In this document: positions 48,661-56,180 of the stretch, piece after piece
How positions within the stretch are numbered: the first letter of the stretch is position 1
Layout of the letters: each line of letters begins with the position of its first letter
Source: Streptomyces europaeiscabiei
Lineage (GTDB): Bacteria > Actinomycetota > Actinomycetes > Streptomycetales > Streptomycetaceae
Direction of reading: 5' to 3'
NCBI RefSeq assembly: GCF_036346855.1
Contig: NZ_CP107841.1
Location: 992,001-1,056,000 of the forward strand
DNA length: 64,000 bases
Notes under the pieces: generated by a model
The model's input: only the letters and a program-made list of their open reading frames with translations
What the model was told of the DNA's origin: nothing
The model's database searches: none
Translations under genes and position numbers: made by a program

Positions 48661-50776
48661 CCCGGCTCTCCGTGAGGACGCGGTCGGGTCGGATGGGCAG
48701 GTGGCGGTGGCGTACGCCGGTGGCGTGCCAGACCGCGTTGGCGACGGCGGCCGCCGCGCCCACGATACCGATCTCGCCGATGCCCTTGATGCCGACGGGG
48801 TCCTCGGGGTCGGGGTCGTCCACCCAGTCGGCCTCGATGGCGGGCACGTCGGCGTGCGCGGCCACGTGGTAGCCGGCGAGGTCGGCGCCGTAGTGGCCGC
48901 CGGAGGCCCGGTCGCGCACCGCCTCCTCGTGGAGGGCCATCGAGATGCCCCAGGTCATACCGCCGATGAACTGGCTGCGGGCGGTGAGGGGATTGACGAT
49001 CCTGCCCGCCGCGAAGACGCCCAGCATGCGGCGCACGCGTACCTCGCCCGTGGCGGGGTCCACGGCGACCTCGGCGAACTGGGCGCCGTAGGAGTGGCGT
49101 TCCTTCTGGGCGAGGGCGCCGATGGCGGCGGTGGTGTCGGAGCGGACGGTGACGCCCTCCGGGGGGATGATGCCGCCGCCCAGAACGAGCCGTTCCCTCA
49201 GTTCGGTGCCGGCGGCCGTGACCGCCCAGGCCCAGGAACGCGTACCCATCGAGCCGCCGGCGATCATGGCCGGTCCGAAGTCGCTGTCGCCGATCCGCAC
49301 CCGGACCCGCTCCGGTGCCACCTCCAGCGCGTCGGCGGCGACCAGGGTGAGCGCGGTGCGCGCTCCGGTCCCGATGTCCGCCGCGTTGATCCGCACGGTG
49401 AAGGTGCCGTCGGTCTCGGCCGTCAGGGTTGCCGTGGACGGAGCGGCTCCCGCGCCGAAGGAGGCCGCCGCCGTGCCGGTGCCGAGCAGCCAGCGGCCGT
49501 CGCGCCGCAGGCCGGGGCGCGGGTCGCGGTCGGCCCAGCCGAACCGGCGGGCGCCCTCGCGGAAGCAGGCGTGCAGATTGCGGCCGGCGAACGGCAAGCC
49601 GGAGACGGGACCGCGCTCCGGCTCGTTGCGGGCCCGCAGCTCGATCGGGTCGATGCCCAGTTTCTCGGCCAGTTCGTCGAAGGCCGACTCCAGTGCGAAC
49701 GACCCCGGCGCCTCACCCGGCGCACGCATGAACGTCGGTGTCGGCACGTCGAGCCGTACGACCCGGTTGGCCGTGTGGTGGGCGTCGGCGTCGTACATCA
49801 CGCGGGCCGGTCCGGCGGCCGGCTCGACGAACTCGTGGACGGTCGAGCTGAGGCACTGGGAGCGGTGCTCCAGCGCGCGCAGCCGTCCGTCGGGGTCGGC
49901 GCCGAGCCGGACCCGCTGGGTGGTGGGGCTGCGGTAACCCGCCAGGGAGAACATCTGGCGCCGGGTCATGACCACCCGGACGGGGCGCTGGAGGACGGTC
50001 GCGGCCATGACGGCGGCGACCTGGTGCGCCCGGACGCCCTTGCTGCCGAAGCCGCCGCCGACGTGCTCGGAACGCACCCGCACCGAGGCGGGATCGAGGG
50101 AGAACAGGTTGGCGAGTTCGCCCGCGACCCACATGGTGCCCTGGTTGGAGTCGACGACGTCGAGCCGGCCCGAGTCCCAGCGCACCGTCACCGCGTGGGG
50201 TTCCATCGGGTTGTGGTGTTCCTCGGGGGTCGTGTACTCGGCGTCCAGCACGACGGCGGACGCGGCGAGTTCGGCCTCCAGGTCGCCCTTCCCGGTCACC
50301 GCGGGGCCGAAGGCGCCCGCGTCGTACGCCTCCGGGTGATCGGCGGCGAAGGCGATGTCGTGCGGCTCCTGCTCGTAGTGCACCACCAGCGCCTCGGCGG
50401 CCTCCCTGGCCTGCTCGGAGGTCTCGGCGACGACCAGCGCCACCGGCCAGCCCAGGTGCGGCACCCGGTCGTGCTGGAAGACGGCGATGGTCGGATCCGG
50501 TGTCATCCCCATGAGACCCGTGTAGTCGGTCGTGACACGCGGGGCGTTCTCGTGGGTCAGGACGGCGAGCACGCCCGGCATCGCGAGCACGTCGGCGCTC
50601 TCGATCGCGCGGATCCGGCCACGGGCCACAGTCGACAGCGCCAGCCAGCCGTGGACGAGCCCGGCGAAGGGGATCTCCCCTGCGTAGCGGGCGGCTCCGG
50701 TGACCTTGTCACGGCCTTCGACCCGGGTGTACGCGGTGCCGACGGCGCCCTGGTGTGCCGTGGGGGCGGTGGTCAT
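48653..50776 (-). CDS. Molybdenum hydroxylase, Mo-cofactor-binding large subunit (xanthine dehydrogenase family)
   Basis: A 707-residue subunit of the YagR/xanthine dehydrogenase type. The N-terminal a/b-hammerhead begins TRVEGRDKVTGAARYAGEI. Cofactor-binding segments include SEHVGGGFGSKGVRAHQVAA, TPTFMRAPGEAPGSFALESA and AADIGTGARTALTLVAADAL. The catalytic Glu is in GIKGIGEIGIVGAAAAVANA. Its ATG overlaps the FAD-subunit stop by four bases. Whether the substrate is a purine, an aldehyde or an N-heterocycle cannot be told. Confidence 0.93.
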   Translation of the reverse strand: MTTAPTAHQGAVGTAYTRVEGRDKVTGAARYAGEIPFAGLVHGWLALSTVARGRIRAIESADVLAMPGVLAVLTHENAPRVTTDYTGLMGMTPDPTIAVFQHDRVPHLGWPVALVVAETSEQAREAAEALVVHYEQEPHDIAFAADHPEAYDAGAFGPAVTGKGDLEAELAASAVVLDAEYTTPEEHHNPMEPHAVTVRWDSGRLDVVDSNQGTMWVAGELANLFSLDPASVRVRSEHVGGGFGSKGVRAHQVAAVMAATVLQRPVRVVMTRRQMFSLAGYRSPTTQRVRLGADPDGRLRALEHRSQCLSSTVHEFVEPAAGPARVMYDADAHHTANRVVRLDVPTPTFMRAPGEAPGSFALESAFDELAEKLGIDPIELRARNEPERGPVSGLPFAGRNLHACFREGARRFGWADRDPRPGLRRDGRWLLGTGTAAASFGAGAAPSTATLTAETDGTFTVRINAADIGTGARTALTLVAADALEVAPERVRVRIGDSDFGPAMIAGGSMGTRSWAWAVTAAGTELRERLVLGGGIIPPEGVTVRSDTTAAIGALAQKERHSYGAQFAEVAVDPATGEVRVRRMLGVFAAGRIVNPLTARSQFIGGMTWGISMALHEEAVRDRASGGHYGADLAGYHVAAHADVPAIEADWVDDPDPEDPVGIKGIGEIGIVGAAAAVANAVWHATGVRHRHLPIRPDRVLTESRDA

Positions 50777-51765
50777 CGGGTGGCCTCCTCGGTGAGTTCG
50801 GACAGGACGGCCACGACGAGGTTGCGCATGAGCGTCACCTTGTATCCGTTGTGCGGCAGCGGCTCCGCGTCGGCCAGTTCTGCGTCGGCGGCGGCCGCGA
50901 AGGTCTCGGCGTCGGCCGGTGCCCCGGTCAGCACCCGCTCCGCCTCGTACGCCCGCCACGGCCGGGAGGCGACCGCCCCGAAGGCCAGCCGCACCTCGTG
51001 CGTGATGCCGTCCCGGACGTCGAGCGCGGCGGCGATCGAGCCGATGGCGAAAGCGTACGAGGCGCGCTCGCGGACCTTGCGGTAGCGGGAGTGGGCGGCG
51101 ACCGGAGCGGCCGGCAGGGTGACGCCGGTGATCAGGGCTCCCGGCGGCAGGGCCGTCTCGATGTGCGGGGTGTCGCCCACCGGAAGGTAGAAGTCGGCGA
51201 CCGGCAACTCGCCCGGTCCGTCGGCTGTTTCGTAGGTGACGACGGCGTCGAAGGCGGCGAGCGCCACACCCATGTCGGAGGGGTGGGTGGCCACGCAGTG
51301 CCCGGAGGCCCCCAGGACGGCGTGGTTGTGGTGCTCGCCCTCGATCGCGGGGCAGCCGCTGCCGGGGGTCCGCTTGTTGCAGGGTTGGGTGACGTCGGCG
51401 AAGTAGCCGCAGCGGGTGCGCTGCAGGAGGTTGCCGCCGACGGTGGCCATGTTGCGCAGCTGCCCGGAGGCACCGGCCAGGACCGCCTGGGTCAGCGCCG
51501 GGTAGCGGCGGCGTACGTCGGGGTGGGCGGCGAGGTCGCTGTTGGTGACGGTCGCGCCGATCCGCAGTCCGCCGTCCTCGGTGGACTCGATCCCGCCGAG
51601 CGGGAGTTCGCGGACGTCGACGAGGCGGGTGGGCCGCTCGACGCCGGTCTTCATCAGGTCGACGAGGTTGGTGCCGCCGCCGAGGAAGCGGGCTTCGGGG
51701 TCGGCGCCGAGCAGGGCGACCGCGCCGGAGACGTCGTACGCCCGCTGGTAGTCGAACTCCCTCAC
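50773..51765 (-). CDS. Molybdenum hydroxylase FAD-binding subunit
   Basis: A 330-residue medium subunit of the YagS type. FAD-binding motifs are ARFLGGGTNLVDLMK and SGQLRNMATVGGNLLQRTRC. The stretch CGYFADVTQPCNKRTPGSGC carries the cysteines that in YagS-like proteins hold an extra 4Fe-4S cluster. The start is a GTG overlapping the FeS-subunit stop (GTGA). It is placed between the FeS and Mo subunit genes. Confidence 0.93.
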   Translation of the reverse strand: MREFDYQRAYDVSGAVALLGADPEARFLGGGTNLVDLMKTGVERPTRLVDVRELPLGGIESTEDGGLRIGATVTNSDLAAHPDVRRRYPALTQAVLAGASGQLRNMATVGGNLLQRTRCGYFADVTQPCNKRTPGSGCPAIEGEHHNHAVLGASGHCVATHPSDMGVALAAFDAVVTYETADGPGELPVADFYLPVGDTPHIETALPPGALITGVTLPAAPVAAHSRYRKVRERASYAFAIGSIAAALDVRDGITHEVRLAFGAVASRPWRAYEAERVLTGAPADAETFAAAADAELADAEPLPHNGYKVTLMRNLVVAVLSELTEEATR

Positions 51766-52328
51766 GCCACGGTCTCCTTGGTCTTCGCGGTGCTGTCGGC
51801 GGCGGCGCGGGCGACGGCCTCGACGATCGACACGTAGGCGCCGCAGCGGCACAGGTTGCCGCTCATCCGCTCCCGGATCTCCCCGGGCGTGAGCGGTGGC
51901 GGTCCCGCCTCGGGACGGACGTCGTCGGTGACGGCGCTGGGCCAGCCCGCCGCGTGCTCCTCGATGACCGCGATGGCCGAACAGATCTGGCCAGGGGTGC
52001 AGTAGCCGCACTGGAAGCCGTCGAGATCGAGGAACGCCTGCTGCACGGGGTGCAGTGCGTCCCCGTCGGCGACGCCCTCGATGGTGGTGATCTCGCGCCC
52101 CTCGGCCGCCACCGCCAGCTGCAGACAGGAGACGTTGCGGCGTCCGTCGACGAGGACGGTGCAGGCACCGCACTGCCCCTGGTCGCAGCCCTTCTTGGTG
52201 CCGGTCATGTCGAGTCGCTCGCGCAGGGCGTCGAGCAGGGTGGTGCGGTGGTCGACGGAGAGCGTGTGCTTCTCGCCGTTGATGTTCAGGGTGATGGCGC
52301 TGTACGTCGAGGAGGTGGCTGGGGACAT
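51762..52328 (-). CDS. Molybdenum hydroxylase 2Fe-2S subunit
   Basis: A 188-residue small subunit with two 2Fe-2S clusters. The plant-type cluster cysteines lie in KKGCDQGQCGACTVLVDGR plus a Cys in NVSCLQLAV. The second helical cluster has FQCGYCTPGQICSA and SGNLCRCGAYV. Unlike E. coli YagT it has no Tat signal, so the complex is cytoplasmic. The ATG at 52328 follows AGAAGG. First gene of the operon, divergent from a TetR regulator. Confidence 0.94.
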   Translation of the reverse strand: MSPATSSTYSAITLNINGEKHTLSVDHRTTLLDALRERLDMTGTKKGCDQGQCGACTVLVDGRRNVSCLQLAVAAEGREITTIEGVADGDALHPVQQAFLDLDGFQCGYCTPGQICSAIAVIEEHAAGWPSAVTDDVRPEAGPPPLTPGEIRERMSGNLCRCGAYVSIVEAVARAAADSTAKTKETVA

Positions 52329-52450
52329 GATCAGCCTTCTTTCGCGTATCCGGGGCATGTCGAAGGGACTCGCTCCGGCAGGCGGTGGAATCAGGGATGT
52401 GGACAGCGGGGTTGTCGACGCCGGTCACGCCGACGCTACGATGAAGCAAC

Positions 52451-52463
52451 CGGACAGCTGTCC
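52451..52463. promoter_or_regulatory. TetR-type operator 1 (molybdenum hydroxylase/TetR intergenic)
   Basis: CGGACAGCTGTCC contains the perfect palindrome GGACAGCTGTCC. It pairs with a similar site 30 bases downstream and lies between the divergent FeS-subunit and TetR genes. Confidence 0.75.
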
Positions 52464-52480
52464 TCTCCGGGAAAACGTAA

Positions 52481-52494
52481 CGGACAGTTGTCCG
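52481..52494. promoter_or_regulatory. TetR-type operator 2 (molybdenum hydroxylase/TetR intergenic)
   Basis: CGGACAGTTGTCCG, arms CGGACA/TGTCCG. Start-to-start spacing to operator 1 is 30 bases, close to three helical turns, which would place two repressor dimers on one face of the DNA. Confidence 0.75.
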
Positions 52495-52538
52495 CTTAAC
52501 AAGGACGGGTTTCGGCCAGGGACCCGCGAGGAGGCCGC

Positions 52539-53123
52539 GTGTGGCAGAAGAAGGGCGCCGCTCTGCGCTCGGACGCGCAGCGGAATCGCGAACGCATCCT
52601 CGCGGTCGCACTGGCCGAACTGACCCGCTCCGCCGACGCGCCCCTGAGCCGGATCGCCAGGAAGGCATGCGTCGGACAGGGCACGTTCTACCGCCACTTC
52701 CCCACCCGGGAGGCCCTGGTCCTGGAGATCTACCGGCACGAGATGAGTCAGGTCGCCGACTCCGCCGCCGAGCTGCTCGCCACCCGTGAGCCGGACCTGG
52801 CGCTTCGCGAGTGGATGGACCGTCTCGCCCGGTTCGCCATGACCAAGGCGGGCCTCGCGGACGCGATCCGCCAGGCCACCTGCGGCCCCGACAGCACAGG
52901 CAGACCGGCACACACCCCGGTGGCCGAGGCCGCCGAACTCCTGCTCCGAGCGGGCGAGAAGGCCGGGACCGTCCGCACCGGAGTCACCCCGGACGACTTC
53001 CTCCTCGCGATCGCCGGCCTCTGGCAGATCGACCCCCGGGACGACTGGCAGCCGCGCGCCACCCGCCTCCTCGACCTCGTCATGGACGGCCTGCGCACGG
53101 GGACGGCGGGAACGGAGCAGTGA
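52539..53123 (+). CDS. TetR/AcrR-family transcriptional regulator
   Basis: A 194-residue regulator. The DNA-binding part reads RERILAVALAELTRSADAPL and SRIARKACVGQGTFYRHFPT. The C-terminal domain has RLARFAMTKAGLADAIRQAT and an ending DLVMDGLRTG, as in the SbtR-type C-terminal family. GTG start after GCGAGGAGG. It is divergent from the molybdenum hydroxylase operon and presumably binds the two palindromes between them. Confidence 0.92.
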   Translation: MWQKKGAALRSDAQRNRERILAVALAELTRSADAPLSRIARKACVGQGTFYRHFPTREALVLEIYRHEMSQVADSAAELLATREPDLALREWMDRLARFAMTKAGLADAIRQATCGPDSTGRPAHTPVAEAAELLLRAGEKAGTVRTGVTPDDFLLAIAGLWQIDPRDDWQPRATRLLDLVMDGLRTGTAGTEQ

Positions 53124-53177
53124 GCGCCGCCCGGTCCGGCCGAGCGGCGCACGAGCGGTACCGGCGAACGGCCTGCG

Positions 53178-53230
53178 TCAGAACCGCGCCCCGACGTCCG
53201 CACCGTTCACGGGCCGCAGGAAGGCCGAGG
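53178..53230 (-). repeat. Duplicated 3' end of the PL9 gene
   Basis: These 53 bases are identical to 53374-53426, the last 53 bases of the downstream PL9 gene, and encode the same C-terminus (SAFLRPVNGADVGARF and stop). The copies are 196 bases apart. Flanks also look related (a GAGCGCC...CCGG...GGCGGCGCAC stretch before each copy), which suggests a decayed tandem duplication. Confidence 0.85.
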
Positions 53231-53373
53231 ACAGCACGGACCATCTACGCACCGGGACCCCGCGACACCTGGACACGCCTGGACACACCGGGACACCGGG
53301 AACGAGCAGCGAGGAGCGAGCGCCACCCGAACCGGCTGGGCGGCGCACAGACAGCACCACCCGACACCGTCCC

Positions 53374-54567
53374 TCAGAACCGCGCCCCGACGTCCGCACC
53401 GTTCACGGGCCGCAGGAAGGCCGAGGCCGAGATGGAGCCGTCGGCCGCCCTGGCTCCGGTGATCGTGGCCGCGTCGGTGCTCGCGAAGGACCAGGTGCCG
53501 CCGAGGTTCCAGGAGTTGCCGCTGCCGCCGGAGTTCGAGCCCAGCGAGACGTTCGTGCCGTTGGCCACCGCGAGGTTCTTCGTCAGGGTGCCGTCGGCGT
53601 CGGCGAAGTCGAACCCCGTGCCCTTGTTGCGCCACGCCGTGCAGCGCTCGGCCACCAGCGCGCCGGGGTTGGCGTTGTCGATGAACCCGCCGGCCGAGTT
53701 GTCCCACGCCGCACTGTTGCGTACGACGTGCGCGGCGGGCGGGTCCTCGTCGCCGCCACCACCTAGCTTGAAGCCGTTGCCGTCACCGGTGTAGTCCGGC
53801 AGGCTCCAGCGGTTGTAGCCGTTCCCGTACGCGACGCTCCCCTCGACGGTCACCGGGGAGAGGAACTCCCAGAAGTCCAGCCCGTCGTCGGCGTTGTTCC
53901 ACAGCCGGGCCCCGCGTACCACGTTGCCCGCCCCGGAGCCCTCCTTGATCGCCAGGCCGTCGGCGCTCTCGCCGTTCTTGCGGGGATCCCGGTTGCCATG
54001 ACTGTCCAGGTTGATGATCTGGTTGGAGCTCGACGCTCCCTGGAGGTGCAGGCCGGACTCGTAGTTGTTCCGCGTGACGAGCCGCTCGAAGACATTGCCG
54101 CTGGTGTCCACGCCGAAGATCCCGTACGGCCCGTTGACGATCTCCAGCCCGCTCAGCCGCCAGTGCTCCCCCTCGATGTGGATCACGCCCCGCTGGGCCC
54201 GGGGAATGCTGGACCCCACCGCGCCGGGCGTGTACGGCATCCCCTCGCCGTCGATGACGACCCGCTCGCCGTTGTAGTTGGCCAGCCTGATGGGCTGACT
54301 CGCCGTACCGCTCTTGAGCAGCTGGATGTTCGAGGTGGGCGCATAGGTTCCACCCCGGACGAGGATCGAGTCGCCGGCCTGCGCCAGGTCCACGGCGCGC
54401 TGGATGGTGCGCAACGGAGCAGCCGACGTGCCGGCGTTGCTGTCACTGCCGTTGGTCGCCACGTAGAGGCTGCCGGCGGCGTGCGCGGCGGGGGCGGACA
54501 GGACGAGGAGTCCGCCGGCCAGGACGGTCGACAGGCTTGCACACACGGTGGATCGCAGTGGACGCAT
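53374..54567 (-). CDS. Secreted pectate lyase, PL9-like right-handed beta-helix
   Basis: A 397-residue exported protein. The signal peptide ends near APAAHA, and then GSLYVATNGSDSNAGTSAAP opens the typical PL9 N-terminus. The beta-helix carries YNGERVVIDGEGMPY, NNADDGLDFWEFLSPVTVEG, GDGNGFKLGGGGDEDPPAAH and NKGTGFDFADADG. In PL9 enzymes the catalytic base is a Lys in the GNGFKLGG segment, present here. The ATG at 54567 follows GGGAGA. A promoter and an adjacent LacI-type operator lie just upstream. The last 53 coding bases are duplicated beyond the stop. Confidence 0.88.
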   Translation of the reverse strand: MRPLRSTVCASLSTVLAGGLLVLSAPAAHAAGSLYVATNGSDSNAGTSAAPLRTIQRAVDLAQAGDSILVRGGTYAPTSNIQLLKSGTASQPIRLANYNGERVVIDGEGMPYTPGAVGSSIPRAQRGVIHIEGEHWRLSGLEIVNGPYGIFGVDTSGNVFERLVTRNNYESGLHLQGASSSNQIINLDSHGNRDPRKNGESADGLAIKEGSGAGNVVRGARLWNNADDGLDFWEFLSPVTVEGSVAYGNGYNRWSLPDYTGDGNGFKLGGGGDEDPPAAHVVRNSAAWDNSAGGFIDNANPGALVAERCTAWRNKGTGFDFADADGTLTKNLAVANGTNVSLGSNSGGSGNSWNLGGTWSFASTDAATITGARAADGSISASAFLRPVNGADVGARF

Positions 54568-54592
54568 GGTTCGTCTCCCGGACAACCGAAGG

Positions 54593-54606
54593 GGAAAGCG
54601 CTTTCC
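54593..54606. promoter_or_regulatory. LacI-type operator of PL9 gene
   Basis: GGAAAGCGCTTTCC is a perfect 14-bp palindrome with the central AGCGCT of LacI-family operators, lying 26 bases upstream of the PL9 ATG and just downstream of its -10 element, so binding would block transcription. Confidence 0.75.
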
Positions 54607-54613
54607 ATCCCGG

Positions 54614-54643
54614 AAGCTAGAGCTGTTGTCCCGGGCACGTCAA
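54614..54643 (-). promoter_or_regulatory. PL9 promoter
   Basis: On the minus strand TTGACG (54638-54643) and TAGCTT (54614-54619) are separated by 18 bases. The operator at 54593-54606 overlaps the expected transcription start. Confidence 0.6.
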
Positions 54644-54956
54644 TATCCATGCAAGTGATCCGTGTTCTCATTCTTGAACGCGACGATCGCCATCGCCGGC
54701 TCCGGGCGGCCGGTCCGGACCCGGGAGGGCGGCGGCCACCGCGCTGCCCGTGCAGGCCTGGACGCGAAGTCTTCTCACGCGAACTCCTTCGGATGTGGCG
54801 GGAGTTGAAAGGGGTGCGGGTGCGAACGAAGAGAGGCGCGTAAAGCCATCGAAAGGATGATCCCTTTCCGAGGTGGCCGACTCGCTCTCTCGCGGACACA
54901 TCAAGCCACCCGTGCAGCCGTCTTGACGCGTCAATGACAACGATGGCAAGTTCGGA

Positions 54957-54970
54957 TGGGAGCGCTCCCA
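54957..54970. promoter_or_regulatory. CebR box upstream of SGNH/CE3 hydrolase
   Basis: TGGGAGCGCTCCCA is identical to the known 14-bp CebR operator of Streptomyces, whose repressor is released by cellobiose/cellotriose. It lies 24 bases before the start of the hydrolase gene. Confidence 0.93.
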
Positions 54971-54994
54971 TATCACCCAGGGTAGGGACCCACC

Positions 54995-56104
54995 ATGCGC
55001 AGAACCCGCCACTCCCCCTTACGGCACCTGCCACTTCTCGGCCTTCTGACCGCCCTGCTGCTCCCCTTGGCGCTGACGTTCGCGCCGGTCGCCACCGCAG
55101 CCGACACCACCGCGGCCCCCGTGCGCGTCATGCCGCTCGGCGACTCGATCACCGGCTCGCCCGGCTGCTGGCGGGCGGTGCTGTGGAACCGGCTGCGGAA
55201 CGCCGGCCACACGGACATCGACTTCGTCGGCACGCTCGGCCCGCAGGGCTGCGGGCAGGAGCACGACGGCGACAACGAGGGCCACGGCGGCGAGTTGGTG
55301 ACCAATGCCGCCGACCAGAACCTGCTGCCCGCCCGGTTGGCCGCGACGCTTCCGGACATCGTTGTCATGCACTTCGGCACCAACGACGTGTGGAGCAGCA
55401 TCGCCCCCGACCGCGTTCTCGCCGCATACACCAAGCTGGTCGGGCAGATGCGGGCCTCCAACCCGCACATGCGGATCATCGTCGCCCAGCTCATCCCCCT
55501 GAACCCCGGTAGCTGCTCGGGCTGCGCGCAGCGCGTCGTCGACCTCAACGCGCGGATCCCCGACTGGGCTCGGGCCACGAGCACCGGCGACTCGCCCGTG
55601 ACCGTGGTCGACCAGTGGACCGGGTTCAGTACGGCGACCGACACGTACGACGGGGTGCACCCGAACGCCGCGGGCGACGACAAGATCGCCGCCCGCTGGT
55701 TCCCGGCGCTGAGCGCGGTGCTGGACGCGGGGGTACCGGGTGACCCGGGCGACCCCGGCGATCCGGGTGGCGGTCAGCCCGCGTGCGGCGCGGCCTTCCG
55801 GGCCGGCAACGTCTGGCAGGGCGGATACCAGGGCGAGGTGACGGTGACGAATACGTCCACGTCCACCGTCTCGGGCTGGACCGTGACCGTCCTACCGGCC
55901 GACGGGGCCCGTCTCACCCAGGTCTGGAACGGGACCTCGACCACGGCGGCCGACGGCACGGTCACGGTCACCAACGCCTCGTGGAACGGCACGCTCGCGC
56001 CGGGCGCGAGCGCCACGTTCGGCTTCGTCGCCACGACGTCCACGACGGCCGGGACGCCGTCGGCGACGGTCGGCTGTACGGCGAGGGGGACGGCCTCCTC
56101 ATAA
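54995..56104 (+). CDS. Secreted SGNH/CE3-type esterase with CBM2
   Basis: A 369-residue exported enzyme. The signal peptide ends around ATA-ADTT. The SGNH hydrolase domain (about 40-245) has the nucleophile Ser51 in MPLGDSITGSPGCWRA, the Asn block in MHFGTNDVWSS, and the C-terminal Asp-x-x-His in YDGVHPNAAGD; this matches CE3-type acetyl xylan esterases. A GDPGDPGDPG linker leads to a CBM2 cellulose-binding module (ACGAAFRAGNVWQGGYQGEV to the final Cys). Control by cello-oligosaccharides is indicated by the exact CebR box. A GH5 enzyme with the same module type follows 76 bases later. Confidence 0.92.
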   Translation: MRRTRHSPLRHLPLLGLLTALLLPLALTFAPVATAADTTAAPVRVMPLGDSITGSPGCWRAVLWNRLRNAGHTDIDFVGTLGPQGCGQEHDGDNEGHGGELVTNAADQNLLPARLAATLPDIVVMHFGTNDVWSSIAPDRVLAAYTKLVGQMRASNPHMRIIVAQLIPLNPGSCSGCAQRVVDLNARIPDWARATSTGDSPVTVVDQWTGFSTATDTYDGVHPNAAGDDKIAARWFPALSAVLDAGVPGDPGDPGDPGGGQPACGAAFRAGNVWQGGYQGEVTVTNTSTSTVSGWTVTVLPADGARLTQVWNGTSTTAADGTVTVTNASWNGTLAPGASATFGFVATTSTTAGTPSATVGCTARGTASS

Positions 56105-56180
56105 CGACCGAGGCCTCCTCCCCCGTTCCCCTCCCCTCCCCCCTCCCCCTCTCCCCCACTCGCCTCCTCCTGGAGCCGCC

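Larger units (their letters stand above)
54568..54994. other. Divergent regulatory region between PL9 and SGNH hydrolase genes
   Basis: No gene is supported in these 427 bases. They hold the PL9 promoter and GGAAAGCGCTTTCC operator on one side and an exact CebR box on the other. Confidence 0.65.
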
